Positions 1 to 8,254 of a DNA stretch of 64,000 bases are shown here, piece after piece; the first letter of the stretch is position 1, and the number at the start of each line of letters is the position of its first letter. Where the stretch lies: the NCBI RefSeq assembly GCF_003286075.1, contig NZ_QLUV01000013.1, positions 1-64,000 on the forward strand, read 5' to 3'. The notes under the pieces were generated by a model that saw only the letters and a program-made list of their open reading frames with translations, made no database searches and had not been told where the DNA came from. Origin of the DNA: Paracoccus endophyticus (GTDB lineage Bacteria; Pseudomonadota; Alphaproteobacteria; Rhodobacterales; Rhodobacteraceae). A program made the position numbers and the translations under genes.

Positions 1-491
1 CGGACATGGAACCTCCCTTTCTTCGGCGCATCCCCCGCAAGCCCTCCACGCCCGCAAGGAAGCCGCTACAGCGACCCGCCCGAACAGACGCTAGCAGCAT
101 TGATATGTCCTTGTCACATGCAAACGCCTCAATGCAAATGCCTTCGCACGGGACCGAATGCAGGCGTGGCGATATGCCTTGGACAAAGCCTCCTGCATTG
201 CCGCGCGGCAGACTGTGCAATTTGCAACAATTGGAATCACGCGCGACGGACCCCATTGCAGAGCGCCCGCCGAATCAACCGCAGCCCTGCTTGCATCTGT
301 TCGCACGATCATCCCGGGAATGCAGAGGGACCGCCGGACCGGAATGGGCAGCAGGACTGCCGCATTTCGCAGCAGGCCCGATACGGCGCGCCCCGCCTGT
401 AAAGCGGCACGGCAGGCCGGCTGTCTCGGCCTGCCGCAGCCAACGCCCCGTCCTGCACCCGGGACGCGGATCACCGGTTGCGCCGCAAGCC
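1..491. other. Stretch without a recognisable gene
   Basis: No convincing gene is seen. Open frames here lack ribosome binding sites and any recognisable family. It lies downstream of the minus-strand CAP-domain gene. The only visible structure is the hairpin listed separately. The left part is somewhat less GC-rich and could be a promoter region for a gene left of the window, but I could not assign -35/-10 boxes. Confidence 0.5.
411..435. terminator. Hairpin downstream of the CAP-domain gene
   Basis: A perfect 9-bp stem (GGCAGGCCG pairing with CGGCCTGCC) with a 7-base loop lies about 55 bases past the stop of the minus-strand CAP-domain gene. There is no clean T-run after it on either strand, so it is a weak terminator candidate. 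Confidence 0.35.
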
Positions 492-1016
492 TCAGCGTCC
501 CTTTGGCGCGGCATAGACGGCCGCCCAGAAGACCGTCCTGCCGTCCGACCCCACGGCCCGGCCAATTCCATAGTCGCGGACCTGCGGGATCAGGATGTTG
601 TCCAGGTGCCCCGGCGAGCCGGTCCACGCACCCAGCACCTGTCCCAGGCCGAACGGCCCTGCGGCAATGTTTTCCGCGGTGATGCGCGGGGCATAGCCCA
701 TCTGCTTGACCCGCTGCGCCGGGCCTGTCGTCCGGCTGCCGCGATGCGCCATCGTCCCGCGCCGCGCCATGTCGCAGGCATGTGCGGCCGCAACCCGGGC
801 CAGCACCGCGCTGGGGCGCACCGCGGCCAGCCCCGCCCTGGCCCGCACCGAGTTGGTTGCCACGGCGCCGGCGCGGTTGTCCTGCGCGCTGGTCGGCGCG
901 CAACGGGCGGCGCCGGGCGGCGCCGCCCTGACACTGATGTCCGCCCGCGCCATCGTCACGCTGGCGGCCAGTGCGGCGCCGATGAGCGCCGTCATCACAG
1001 CTTGTCCTGCACGCAT
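492..1016 (-). CDS. Secreted CAP (SCP/PR1)-domain protein
   Basis: This 174-residue protein has an N-terminal signal peptide (hydrophobic residues about 7-20, then an ARA cleavage-like site near 25) followed by a CAP domain. The typical signatures are visible: a His in HACDMA, an AHRG-like turn, ENIAAG, and W-x-x-S-P-G-H-x-x-N (WTGSPGHLDN) near the C-terminus. Bacterial CAP proteins are exported; their biochemical role is mostly unknown. The start at 1016 is preferred over an upstream ATG at 1043 because GAGGA sits 6 bases before it. It is transcribed away from the acyl-CoA synthetase gene, with about 220 bases between them that must hold both promoters. The family assignment is firm; the function is not. 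Confidence 0.85.
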   Translation of the reverse strand: MRAGQAVMTALIGAALAASVTMARADISVRAAPPGAARCAPTSAQDNRAGAVATNSVRARAGLAAVRPSAVLARVAAAHACDMARRGTMAHRGSRTTGPAQRVKQMGYAPRITAENIAAGPFGLGQVLGAWTGSPGHLDNILIPQVRDYGIGRAVGSDGRTVFWAAVYAAPKGR

Positions 1017-1239
1017 CAGAAGTCCTCGTCCAAACCCCGGCACGATCCGGGCAGCCGCAGCACCCGATCAACCAAGGGTTGTAAAGGACTTGGGCACCGC
1101 GTTGCAAGGCAATCCCACTGACGCTGCGTTGCACAGGCCCGCCATGCTTGCCCGGCCGGCGGAAATCGGCCCATTGTGCGCACAGGGACCGGCCAGCCAG
1201 CCGGCAAAGGCCGGACAGCCCGGCCAGTTGGGGGAGAGC

Positions 1240-3117
1240 ATGGGCCGCTTTTCGAGCATCGCAGACCGGGACCGGATCGAAGGGCAGGCCGCCTATGAGG
1301 ATCGGGACCTGCCCCGGACGATCCATCGCTTTCTGACCGACGTCTCGGACCGGCACGGGACAAGGCCCGCCCTTTCGTTCCAGCTGATGTCGGACCCGCG
1401 CGCCCGCGCCTGCACCCTGACCTGGACCGAGCTGCACGAACGGGTCACCGAAACCGCCAACCTGTTTCGCAGCCTTGGCGTGGGACCGACCGACACCGTG
1501 GCCTATCTGCTGCCGAACTGCCTCGAGGCGCCGATCGCGCTGCTGGCGGGCGCGACGGCCGGCATCGTGAACCCGATCAATCCCCTGCTGGAGCCTGACC
1601 ATATCGCCGGCATCCTGCGCGAGACGCGCGCCAAGGTGCTGGTCACCCTGAAGTCCATGCCGAAAAGCGATGTCGCGCAAAAGGCCGCCGCGGCGCTGAC
1701 GCTGGCCCCGGGCGTCGAGACCGTGCTCGAGGTGGATCTGGCGCGCTATCTGACAGGCGCCAAGAAGCTGGTCGTCCGCTTCATCCGGCCGCGCGTGGTC
1801 GCCCGCCACAAGGCGCGGATCCTTGATTTCGAGGCGGCGGCATCGGGTCAGCGTCACGACAAGCTGACCTTCGACGACCCTGTGCAGGACCGCGTCGGGG
1901 CCTATTTCCACACCGGCGGGACGACGGGCATGCCCAAGGTCGCGCAGCACAAGGTGTCGGGCATGATCTACAACGGCTTTCTGGGGGGCGAGCTGCTGTT
2001 TGACGAAAGCGACGTGCTGATGTGCCCGCTGCCGATGTTCCACGTCTTCGCGGCCTATCCGATCCTGATGTCCTGCGTCCGCTCGGGGGCGCACATGGTC
2101 ATGCCGACGCCGGCCGGCTATCGCGGCGAGGGGGTCTTCGACAACTTCTGGAAGCTGATCGAGCGCTGGCAGGCGACGTTCCTGATCTCGGTTCCTACCG
2201 CGATCGCCGCGCTGATGCAGCGCCCCGTGAACGCCGACGTCTCGTCGCTGCGCACCGCGATCTCGGGCTCGGCCGCGCTGTCGGTCGAGCTTTACAACCG
2301 CTTCAAGGCCGCGACCGGGGTCGAGATCGCCGAAGGCTACGGCCTGACCGAGGCGACCTGCCTGGTCAGCTGCAACCCCGTGGACGGGCTGAAGAAGGTG
2401 GGCTCGGTCGGCATTCCCCTGCCCTACACCCATGTCCGCATCCTGCGCCACGGGCAGGCGCAGGTCGAGGATTGCGACGTCGACGAGGTGGGCGAGATCT
2501 GCGTGGCCAACCCCGGCGTCTTCGAGGGCTCGACCTACACCGAGGCCGACAAGAACCGCGACCTGTTCGCCGAGGGGCACTATCTGCGGACCGGCGACCT
2601 GGGCCGGTTGGACGCGGACGGCTATCTGTGGATCACCGGGCGCGCCAAGGACCTGATCATCCGCGGCGGCCACAACATCGACCCGGTCCAGATCGAGGAA
2701 GCGATGCTGAGCCATCCGGCCGTGGCCGTCGCGGGCGCCATCGGCCAGCCCGACAGCTTTTCGGGCGAACTGCCCTGCGTCTATGTGGAACTGGTCGCGG
2801 GTGCCCAGGTGTCCGAGGCCGAGCTGATGGACCATGCCCGCCGCCACATCCACGAACGCGCGGCCGTGCCCAAGCACCTGGAGATCCTGCCCGAACTGCC
2901 CAAGACGGCGGTGGGCAAGATCTTCAAGCCAGACCTGCGGCGCCTTGCCATCGATCGGGTGCTGGACGCCGCGCTGGCCGGAACGGGCGCCCATGTCGTC
3001 GAGGTGGTCGAGGACCGCAAGCGCGGCCTGGTGGCCCGGATCGCGCGCGGCCACGCGGACGAAGCCGCGCTTCGCGCCCGGCTGGGCGAGTTCACGGTGC
3101 CCTGGGACCTGGTCTGA
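1240..3117 (+). CDS. Acyl-CoA synthetase, AMP-forming (FadD-like)
   Basis: A 625-residue member of the ANL adenylate-forming superfamily, expected to activate a carboxylic acid to its acyl-CoA through an acyl-AMP intermediate. The phosphate-binding loop is at about 222-233 (YFHTGGTTGMPK), YGLTE at about 367, the hinge GRAKDLIIRGG at about 467, and the C-terminal catalytic lysine in TAVGKIFK at about 558. The ATG at 1240 is chosen because GGGGGAG lies just upstream; the frame stays open far upstream only because of high GC. Length fits the roughly 620-residue acyl-CoA synthetases common in Rhodobacteraceae. Substrate chain length cannot be read from the sequence. It stands alone, with no beta-oxidation genes beside it. 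Confidence 0.85.
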   Translation: MGRFSSIADRDRIEGQAAYEDRDLPRTIHRFLTDVSDRHGTRPALSFQLMSDPRARACTLTWTELHERVTETANLFRSLGVGPTDTVAYLLPNCLEAPIALLAGATAGIVNPINPLLEPDHIAGILRETRAKVLVTLKSMPKSDVAQKAAAALTLAPGVETVLEVDLARYLTGAKKLVVRFIRPRVVARHKARILDFEAAASGQRHDKLTFDDPVQDRVGAYFHTGGTTGMPKVAQHKVSGMIYNGFLGGELLFDESDVLMCPLPMFHVFAAYPILMSCVRSGAHMVMPTPAGYRGEGVFDNFWKLIERWQATFLISVPTAIAALMQRPVNADVSSLRTAISGSAALSVELYNRFKAATGVEIAEGYGLTEATCLVSCNPVDGLKKVGSVGIPLPYTHVRILRHGQAQVEDCDVDEVGEICVANPGVFEGSTYTEADKNRDLFAEGHYLRTGDLGRLDADGYLWITGRAKDLIIRGGHNIDPVQIEEAMLSHPAVAVAGAIGQPDSFSGELPCVYVELVAGAQVSEAELMDHARRHIHERAAVPKHLEILPELPKTAVGKIFKPDLRRLAIDRVLDAALAGTGAHVVEVVEDRKRGLVARIARGHADEAALRARLGEFTVPWDLV

Positions 3118-3295
3118 CCGCCGGGCAAGGGCCGGCGCGGCTGGCGACCTGCCCGCGTGGCACCGCGGGCAGCGGCGCGCCCGCGGGACCCTGCGGGCAG
3201 ACCGCCCGGCCAACGCGACACGGATGCGATTTCCCCTATGCGACCCGCGCGGCACCCGTGCTAGGCTGTCTTGGACCATCCGGGAGAGACGTGCC

Positions 3296-4252
3296 ATGAT
3301 GCGCCTGCTGACCACCGCCGCCCTGCTGGGCCTGACGACGCTGCCCGCCGCCGCACAGACCGCCGGCCCGGGCGAGGCGATGCAGGCCACGGCCCCGACC
3401 GCCCCGGCCCCTGCGGCAGCCGAGGCCCCCCTGCGCGTCGGAATCACCGCCGCCATGCCCCAGGCCGAGTTCCGCACCCCCGAGGGCACGTTCATCATCC
3501 GCCGAGACCAGACCCCCGGTGCGACGCTGACCGGCGACTGGGCGCTGACCGGCCACGACTGCCCGCCGTTCTGCATCCAGCCCATGACCCCCGCCCCTGG
3601 CGTGACCACCGTGGGCGAGCTGGAGCTGATCGAGGCGATGACCGCGGGCGACACCCTTTTGGTCGATGGCCGCACGCCCGACTGGTTCGCGGGCGGCACC
3701 ATCCCCGGCGCGATCAACATTCCCTATACGCAGGCGATCGAGCGGCTGGCGGAACTGGGCTGCGAGCCGGACTTCGACGGCAAGTTCGACTGCACGCAGG
3801 CCCGCAAGGTGATCCTGTTCTGCAACGGCATCTGGTGCGGCCAGTCGCCGACCGCGATCCGTGCGATGATCGACGCAGGCTATCCGGCCGACCGCATCAG
3901 CTATTACCGCGGCGGCATGCTGGACTGGCGGCTGCTGGGCCTGATCGTGCAGGGCGGGGGCGCGCCGGCCAAGACCGACCCGATCGCCGCGCAGGACGTG
4001 ACGCCCGCCGACCTGGGCACCCCCGGCGCAGGCGCGGCCTCGGCCGCGGCGGACGGCCTGGCGCAGAACGCGGGGCAGAGCGTACCGGACGGGGTGACGA
4101 CACCGGCCGAAAACCCCGTCGTGGACGCCACCGCCGAAGAGGCCGCCGAAAGCGGCGCGACCCCGGTTGCAGGCGAGCCCACCGCCGCGGGCCCCGGCGA
4201 CACCGCCCGCCCCGCCGAGGCCGGGGATGACGGGCGCCCCCCCGCCGAGTGA
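3296..4252 (+). CDS. Exported rhodanese-domain protein with Ala/Pro-rich tail
   Basis: The 318-residue product starts with a clear signal peptide (MMRLLTTAALLGL then PAAAQT). The middle (about 100-220) is a single rhodanese domain with VDGRTPDWFAGGTIPGAINI and an active-site loop FCNGIWCGQS; the first Cys (about 174) is the expected persulfide carrier. The last 95 residues are Ala, Pro, Gly and acidic, probably disordered. Two adjacent ATG codons are possible; the first follows GGGAGAG. Its TGA overlaps the GTG start of the HNH gene. Periplasmic single-domain rhodaneses are linked to sulfur handling or PQQ-dependent systems; which applies here is not visible. Confidence 0.8.
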   Translation: MMRLLTTAALLGLTTLPAAAQTAGPGEAMQATAPTAPAPAAAEAPLRVGITAAMPQAEFRTPEGTFIIRRDQTPGATLTGDWALTGHDCPPFCIQPMTPAPGVTTVGELELIEAMTAGDTLLVDGRTPDWFAGGTIPGAINIPYTQAIERLAELGCEPDFDGKFDCTQARKVILFCNGIWCGQSPTAIRAMIDAGYPADRISYYRGGMLDWRLLGLIVQGGGAPAKTDPIAAQDVTPADLGTPGAGAASAAADGLAQNAGQSVPDGVTTPAENPVVDATAEEAAESGATPVAGEPTAAGPGDTARPAEAGDDGRPPAE

Positions 4253-4515
4253 AAGGCGCACGCCCTGCCGGCCAGGGCGGCGACGGCGAAGACCCCGTCT
4301 GCCCCCTGTGCCTGCGCCCGATCCCGCCGGGCGTGCCGCAAAGCCGCCACCACCTGATCCCCAAGCTGCGCGGCGGCAAGGGCGGCCAGACGGTGCTGGT
4401 CCACCAGGTCTGCCATTCCACGATCCACCGCACGCTGGGCGAGACGGACCTGGCCCGCAACTATGCCACCGTCGAGGCCCTGCGCGCGCATCGCCATCTA
4501 TTAGAGCCTCATTAA
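4249..4515 (+). CDS. HNH-family nuclease-like protein, 3' end apparently replaced
   Basis: An 88-residue protein with CPLC...RP, then SRHHLIPKLRGGKGG and HQVCHSTIHRTL, the core of a small HNH domain with a zinc-binding Cys pair. The GTG start overlaps the rhodanese stop (GTGA). Relatives I know from this group continue past the ALRAH segment for another 20-30 residues with an aromatic W-V-x-x-(K/R)-P-P ending. Here the frame reads RAHRHLLEPH and stops, exactly where GC-rich DNA switches to AT-richer DNA at about 4498. The last five or so codons therefore come from the other DNA and overlap the 3' end of the convergent methyltransferase gene. It may be a truncated, inactive relic; the HNH core itself is intact. 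Confidence 0.7.
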   Translation: MKGARPAGQGGDGEDPVCPLCLRPIPPGVPQSRHHLIPKLRGGKGGQTVLVHQVCHSTIHRTLGETDLARNYATVEALRAHRHLLEPH

Positions 4516-5307
4516 TTCCTGGCGCTCATCACACGGCAGACCCTGCGTAGATAAAAAATTCTTCATGCCCACATCCGGGCCCACTTTCTTGAGGGCCTCA
4601 ACTATAATCAACGTTGCAAATAAAGAAATTTTTTTGTCGCGGCATAATTTTCTAACTCCATGCTGAATTCGATCCAGCATCGGGAATTTTCTATAGTAGT
4701 CATGCCCGTAAAAGGCGCAGGACTTGACCTCGCCAAACCCAGCCCGGACAAAACGATGTTCAATCGTTGCAGCTCGCCCTCTGAGGCCCGAATAAAAGGC
4801 CGGAAACTTCTTATGTTTGCTGCTGCCAGTGTCTCCACGGCGCTCATCGATAAGATATAAGACAGATTTACTTATTCCCTCAGGCAGCAACCAGTTTGCA
4901 AGAAGAGGAGCGGAGTAAAGTTTGGGCGCTAAATGAAGAACAGTTCCGCCAGGTTTGAGCAATTGAAATATGTTTTCATCCATGCGGTGAGAGTTGCGAA
5001 TATGCTCAGCAAACATCCTTGAAAAAACCACATCGAATTTTCCGACTAGATGACACGGCACTTTCCCCGCGGCATCGAAAACCTCTCTCGCAAAACAACT
5101 TGGTAGCGTTGAAAGCTCTTTACTATCAATATCATTTACATAATATTTCACACCGCGTGGCAAATTCTGTTCAGAGAAATGCGGCCTCCCTCCCCCTCCC
5201 AACTCCATTATATTCGGAGATTCGTACCGCGCCAATATCTCCATGAGAGATTGATGAAAAACGTCTTGAGCAAGCTCGGCGTTCAAGTGAGTCATCTCAG
5301 CTATCAT
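4501..5307 (-). CDS. Class I SAM-dependent methyltransferase, orphan
   Basis: The 268-residue protein has the Rossmann methyltransferase signatures: motif I NIMELGGGG at 32-40, an acidic end to strand 2 (VNDID, 57-61), FDVVFSRM at 91-98 as strand 4, and LLKPGGTVLHLAPK at 116-129 as motif III. This is the Methyltransf_11/25 type seen in polysaccharide and lipid loci; the substrate is unknown. Codon usage is much less GC-biased than in the neighbours. AGGAG lies 11 bases before the ATG at 5307; a second ATG at 5295 is possible. The stop codon sits within a few bases of the composition boundary and the gene converges on, and overlaps by 15 bases, the HNH gene. Confidence 0.75.
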   Translation of the reverse strand: MIAEMTHLNAELAQDVFHQSLMEILARYESPNIMELGGGGRPHFSEQNLPRGVKYYVNDIDSKELSTLPSCFAREVFDAAGKVPCHLVGKFDVVFSRMFAEHIRNSHRMDENIFQLLKPGGTVLHLAPKLYSAPLLANWLLPEGISKSVLYLIDERRGDTGSSKHKKFPAFYSGLRGRAATIEHRFVRAGFGEVKSCAFYGHDYYRKFPMLDRIQHGVRKLCRDKKISLFATLIIVEALKKVGPDVGMKNFLSTQGLPCDERQELMRL

Positions 5308-5433
5308 TCTATAAGGATCTCCTACTCAGTTACGAGCAATAAATTGCAAGGAATCTTTGAGAGCCTCAGCGCCTTTACTGCATTTAATTTTTTTACACGC
5401 TTATCAGCCGCCTGCGCGCACCGCGCAATTCGC

Positions 5434-5577
5434 CTAAAGGGACTCGGGCGCCCCCACCCCATCCGCGATGGCCGCGCGATTCAGAGCGGGCGAAAATGAC
5501 GGCGACAAAAATGTCCGAATATCGACCAAGGTTGGATCAAAGCCGCGCGCAGGCCCGATGAACTCCTCGTAGTGCAT
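5434..5577 (-). CDS. Possible 47-codon ORF or 3' gene remnant
   Basis: An ATG-initiated minus-strand frame of 47 codons begins MHYEEFIGPARGFDP. The frame has a stop ten codons upstream of the ATG, and only a distant GGAG precedes it. Amino-acid composition is protein-like rather than the Arg/Pro-rich look of a shadow frame, so it could be a small gene or the tail of a gene lost when the island formed. No family was recognised. Confidence 0.25.
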   Translation of the reverse strand: MHYEEFIGPARGFDPTLVDIRTFLSPSFSPALNRAAIADGVGAPESL

Positions 5578-5638
5578 GCGGACAGTTGGCTCCGGGTCAG
5601 AACTTCAAACTTATCAGTCGACGATTTTGAAATTTTCA

Positions 5639-5654
5639 GCCGGCTCCAGCCGGC
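5639..5654 (-). terminator. ettA: Hairpin after ettA
   Basis: Read on the minus strand, a GC-rich stem (GCCGGC pairing with GCCGGC around TGGA) starts 7 bases after the ettA stop and is followed by TGAAAATTTC. The A/T tract is not a pure T-run, but position and strength fit an intrinsic terminator. Confidence 0.5.
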
Positions 5655-5661
5655 GCAACCC

Positions 5662-7317
5662 TCACCTCGAAAACTTCTTATACTTCACCCGCTTCGGCTC
5701 GATCGAATCCGGCCCCAGCCGCCGCACCTTGTCCTCTTCATAAGCCTCGAAGTTCCCCTCGAACCATTCGACATGGGCGTCGCCCTCGAACGCCAGGATA
5801 TGCGTGCACAGACGATCCAGGAAGAACCGGTCGTGCGAGATGATGATCGCGCAGCCGGCGAAATCCTCAAGCGCGGCTTCCAGCGCCTGCAGGGTTTCCA
5901 CGTCCAGGTCGTTGGTCGGCTCGTCCAGCAGCAGGACGTTGCCGCCGGATTTCAGCAGTTTCGCCATGTGGACGCGGTTGCGCTCGCCGCCCGACAGCAG
6001 GCCCACCTTTTTCTGCTGGTCAGCCCCCTTGAAGTTGAAGGCCCCGCAATAGGCGCGGCTGGCGATCGTGGCGTCGCCCAGCGTGATGATCTCGGCCCCG
6101 CCCGAGATCTCCTCCCACACCGTCGCATTCGGGTTCAGTGCGTCGCGGGACTGGTCGACATAGGACAGTTGCACCGTCTCGCCCAGCACGATCTGGCCCT
6201 CGTCGGGCTGCTCGTTGCCGGTGATCATGCGAAACAGCGTCGATTTCCCCGCCCCGTTCGGGCCGATGACGCCCACGATGGCGCCCGGCGGGACCGAAAA
6301 GCTCAGATCCTCGATCAGCAGCTTGTCGCCCATGGCCTTCTTCAGGCCCGTGACCTCGATCACCTTGCCGCCCAGCCGCTCGCCGTTCGGAATGACGATC
6401 TGTGCGTTGGCGATCTTTTCACGTTCGGATTTCGACGCCATTTCGTTATAGGCATTGATCCGCGCCTTCTGCTTGGCCTGCCGCGCCTTGGCGCCGGCGC
6501 GAATCCAGTTCAGTTCGCGCTCCATCGACTTCTGCTTGGCCTTGTCCTCGCGGGCCTCCTGCAGCAGCCGTTTCGCCTTCTGCTCAAGCCAGGCGGAATA
6601 ATTGCCTTCGTAGGGGATGCCCCGGCCGCGATCGAGTTCCAGGATCCAGCTGGTGATGTCGTCCAGGAAATAGCGGTCGTGCGTCACCGTCAGGATGGTG
6701 CCGGGATATTCGATCAGGTGCTTTTGCAGCCAGGCGATGGTTTCGGCGTCCAGGTGGTTGGTCGGCTCGTCCAGCAGCAGCATGTCGGGCGCCTCGAGCA
6801 GCAGCTTGCACAGCGCGACGCGCCGGCGCTCGCCGCCCGACAGGCTCTCCACGTCCGCCTCGTCGGGCGGGCAGCGCAGGGCCTCCATCGCGATGTCGAC
6901 CTGGCTGTCCAGGTCCCACAGGTTCTGCGCGTCGATCTCGTCCTGCAGGGCGGCCATCTCGTCGGCCGTCTCGTCGGAATAGTTCATCGCCAGCTCGTTG
7001 TAGCGGTCGAGCTTGGCCTGCTTGGCGCGGACGCCCTCGATGACGTTGCCGCGCACGTTCAGCGCGGGATCAAGCTGGGGTTCCTGCGGCAGATAGCCCA
7101 CGGTCGCGCCCTTGGCGGCCCAGGCCTCGCCCTGGAAATCCTTGTCGATGCCGGCCATGATCCGCAGCAAGGTCGATTTCCCTGCCCCGTTCACGCCGAC
7201 GACGCCGATCTTGACGCCGGGCAGAAAGTTCAGGTGGATGTTCTCGAACGTCTTCTTTCCGCTGCCATAGCTCTTGGACACGCCGTCCATGTGATAGACG
7301 TACTGATAGCTGGCCAT
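5662..7317 (-). CDS. ettA: Energy-dependent translational throttle protein EttA (ABC-F ATPase)
   Basis: A 551-residue soluble protein with two ABC ATPase domains and no membrane segments. Walker A motifs are GVNGAGKST at 41-49 and GPNGAGKST near 353; signatures LSGGERRR and LSGGERNR and Walker B LLLDEPTNHLD and LLLDEPTNDLD are intact. The linker between domains (Lys/Arg-rich, with ELNWIRAGAKARQAKQKAR-type sequence) is the P-site tRNA interaction motif of ABC-F proteins. Length and the YVYHMDGVSK N-terminus match EttA rather than Uup or YheS. EttA binds the ribosomal E site and gates the first translation steps according to ATP/ADP. It is a single-gene unit next to the AT-rich island. Confidence 0.93.
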   Translation of the reverse strand: MASYQYVYHMDGVSKSYGSGKKTFENIHLNFLPGVKIGVVGVNGAGKSTLLRIMAGIDKDFQGEAWAAKGATVGYLPQEPQLDPALNVRGNVIEGVRAKQAKLDRYNELAMNYSDETADEMAALQDEIDAQNLWDLDSQVDIAMEALRCPPDEADVESLSGGERRRVALCKLLLEAPDMLLLDEPTNHLDAETIAWLQKHLIEYPGTILTVTHDRYFLDDITSWILELDRGRGIPYEGNYSAWLEQKAKRLLQEAREDKAKQKSMERELNWIRAGAKARQAKQKARINAYNEMASKSEREKIANAQIVIPNGERLGGKVIEVTGLKKAMGDKLLIEDLSFSVPPGAIVGVIGPNGAGKSTLFRMITGNEQPDEGQIVLGETVQLSYVDQSRDALNPNATVWEEISGGAEIITLGDATIASRAYCGAFNFKGADQQKKVGLLSGGERNRVHMAKLLKSGGNVLLLDEPTNDLDVETLQALEAALEDFAGCAIIISHDRFFLDRLCTHILAFEGDAHVEWFEGNFEAYEEDKVRRLGPDSIEPKRVKYKKFSR

Positions 7318-7384
7318 GATCCGCCTCGTGTTCGCTGGGTTGGGTGCTGTCTAGGCCACCTTGGCGCCAAGGAAAAGCACGCGC

Positions 7385-8254
7385 CTAGCGCATCTGCGCC
7401 GTAAACGCCGGCCCGAAGGTCGCCTCGAGGAAGGCGAACTGCGGCTCGAGCCGGGCGCGCAGGGCAAGGCGGGCGGGTTCGGGGACCGAGAGGCCCGAGG
7501 CCGCGGCAAAGACCTTGGTGTCGGCGTTGCGATAGTCGTGCGGATCCAGGCCGCAGAACGCCTCGATGTCGCGCAGCACGCCCGCTGGATCGGCGGCGAT
7601 GCGGCCGAAGGGCAGGATCATCAGCCGGTCGGGCCCGAACCGGGCCTGCCAGCGCGGGACATAGCTGGCATAGTCGCCGCGGTCATACAGGACCGGGTCG
7701 TCGATCTCGGCCATCCATGCCTCGACCGAGGCGGGGCGGCGGTTCTTGCGGCTGAGGTTCATCTTCAGCTGGCTGATCGCGCGATCGACCGGGTGGCGCA
7801 GGATGTAGACGAATCGCGCCTGCGGCAGGAACCGGGCGACGAAGTCCACGCCCTCGTCCGGCAGGGTCGAATATTCCGGCGTGATGTCGCAGGCGATGGT
7901 GCCTAGGGGGGCCGGGGCAAAGACCTGCTTGTACCAGTGGTTGGTGAACATCTCGCCCCGCGTGATGCGGTCGAGATAGGCGGCAAGGGACGCGGGGATG
8001 GTCTGGCCCTTGCTTTCATAGCGCTTGTGCTGGTTCTGCCGTGCGCGGCGGAAATGCCAGGGCAGCCAGTCGCGGTGTTCCGGGATGAACCGATGGTTGA
8101 AGAACTGCGCTTCCTTGAAGGGCGGCGTCCAGACCTGCGGGTGCTGCGACAGCATCTGCGACAGCCATGTGGTGCCCGCCTTCTGCGCGCCGATGCCGAC
8201 GATGCCGGGCTTTTTCGGCCGCCCCTCGGGGTCCCATTTGGGCAGGTCGGTCAC
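7385..8254 (-). CDS. Sulfotransferase-family protein coupled to rimO
   Basis: A 289-residue PAPS-dependent sulfotransferase-like protein. The 5'-phosphosulfate loop is GAQKAGTTW at 22-30 and the 3'-phosphate motif is RHPVDRAIS at 153-161; the overall layout resembles heparan-type N-sulfotransferase domains found in bacteria. The GTG start at 8254 shares four bases with the rimO stop (GTGA), so the two are probably cotranslated. The acceptor is unknown; bacterial members modify polysaccharides, lipids or Nod factors. No PAPS synthesis genes are nearby. The pairing with a ribosomal protein modifier is odd and may be only positional. Confidence 0.8.
   Translation of the reverse strand: MTDLPKWDPEGRPKKPGIVGIGAQKAGTTWLSQMLSQHPQVWTPPFKEAQFFNHRFIPEHRDWLPWHFRRARQNQHKRYESKGQTIPASLAAYLDRITRGEMFTNHWYKQVFAPAPLGTIACDITPEYSTLPDEGVDFVARFLPQARFVYILRHPVDRAISQLKMNLSRKNRRPASVEAWMAEIDDPVLYDRGDYASYVPRWQARFGPDRLMILPFGRIAADPAGVLRDIEAFCGLDPHDYRNADTKVFAAASGLSVPEPARLALRARLEPQFAFLEATFGPAFTAQMR

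Larger units (their letters stand above)
4498..5637. other. AT-richer island, probable horizontally acquired DNA
   Basis: Base composition drops sharply at about 4498 from strongly GC-biased codons to mixed, A/T-ending codons, and returns to GC-rich sequence at the terminator-like hairpin after ettA (5639-5654). The right third (5400-5560) is intermediate in composition. The island carries one methyltransferase gene and one possible small ORF. No integrase, transposase, tRNA end or obvious flanking direct repeat was seen. Confidence 0.65.

Noticed and set aside
91..3720. Very long minus-strand open frame opposite the CAP and acyl-CoA synthetase genes
   Set aside because: It is an antisense shadow produced by GC-rich third positions; composition is Arg/Ala/Gly/His-rich and no domain or ribosome binding site fits.
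4249..5307. HNH plus methyltransferase as a restriction-modification pair
   Set aside because: They are convergent, of different composition, the methyltransferase lacks DNA-methylase motifs and the HNH gene is cut at the boundary.
5572..7404. Long plus-strand frame opposite ettA
   Set aside because: Shadow of ettA; Leu/Arg/His/Gln-rich antisense composition with no motif.
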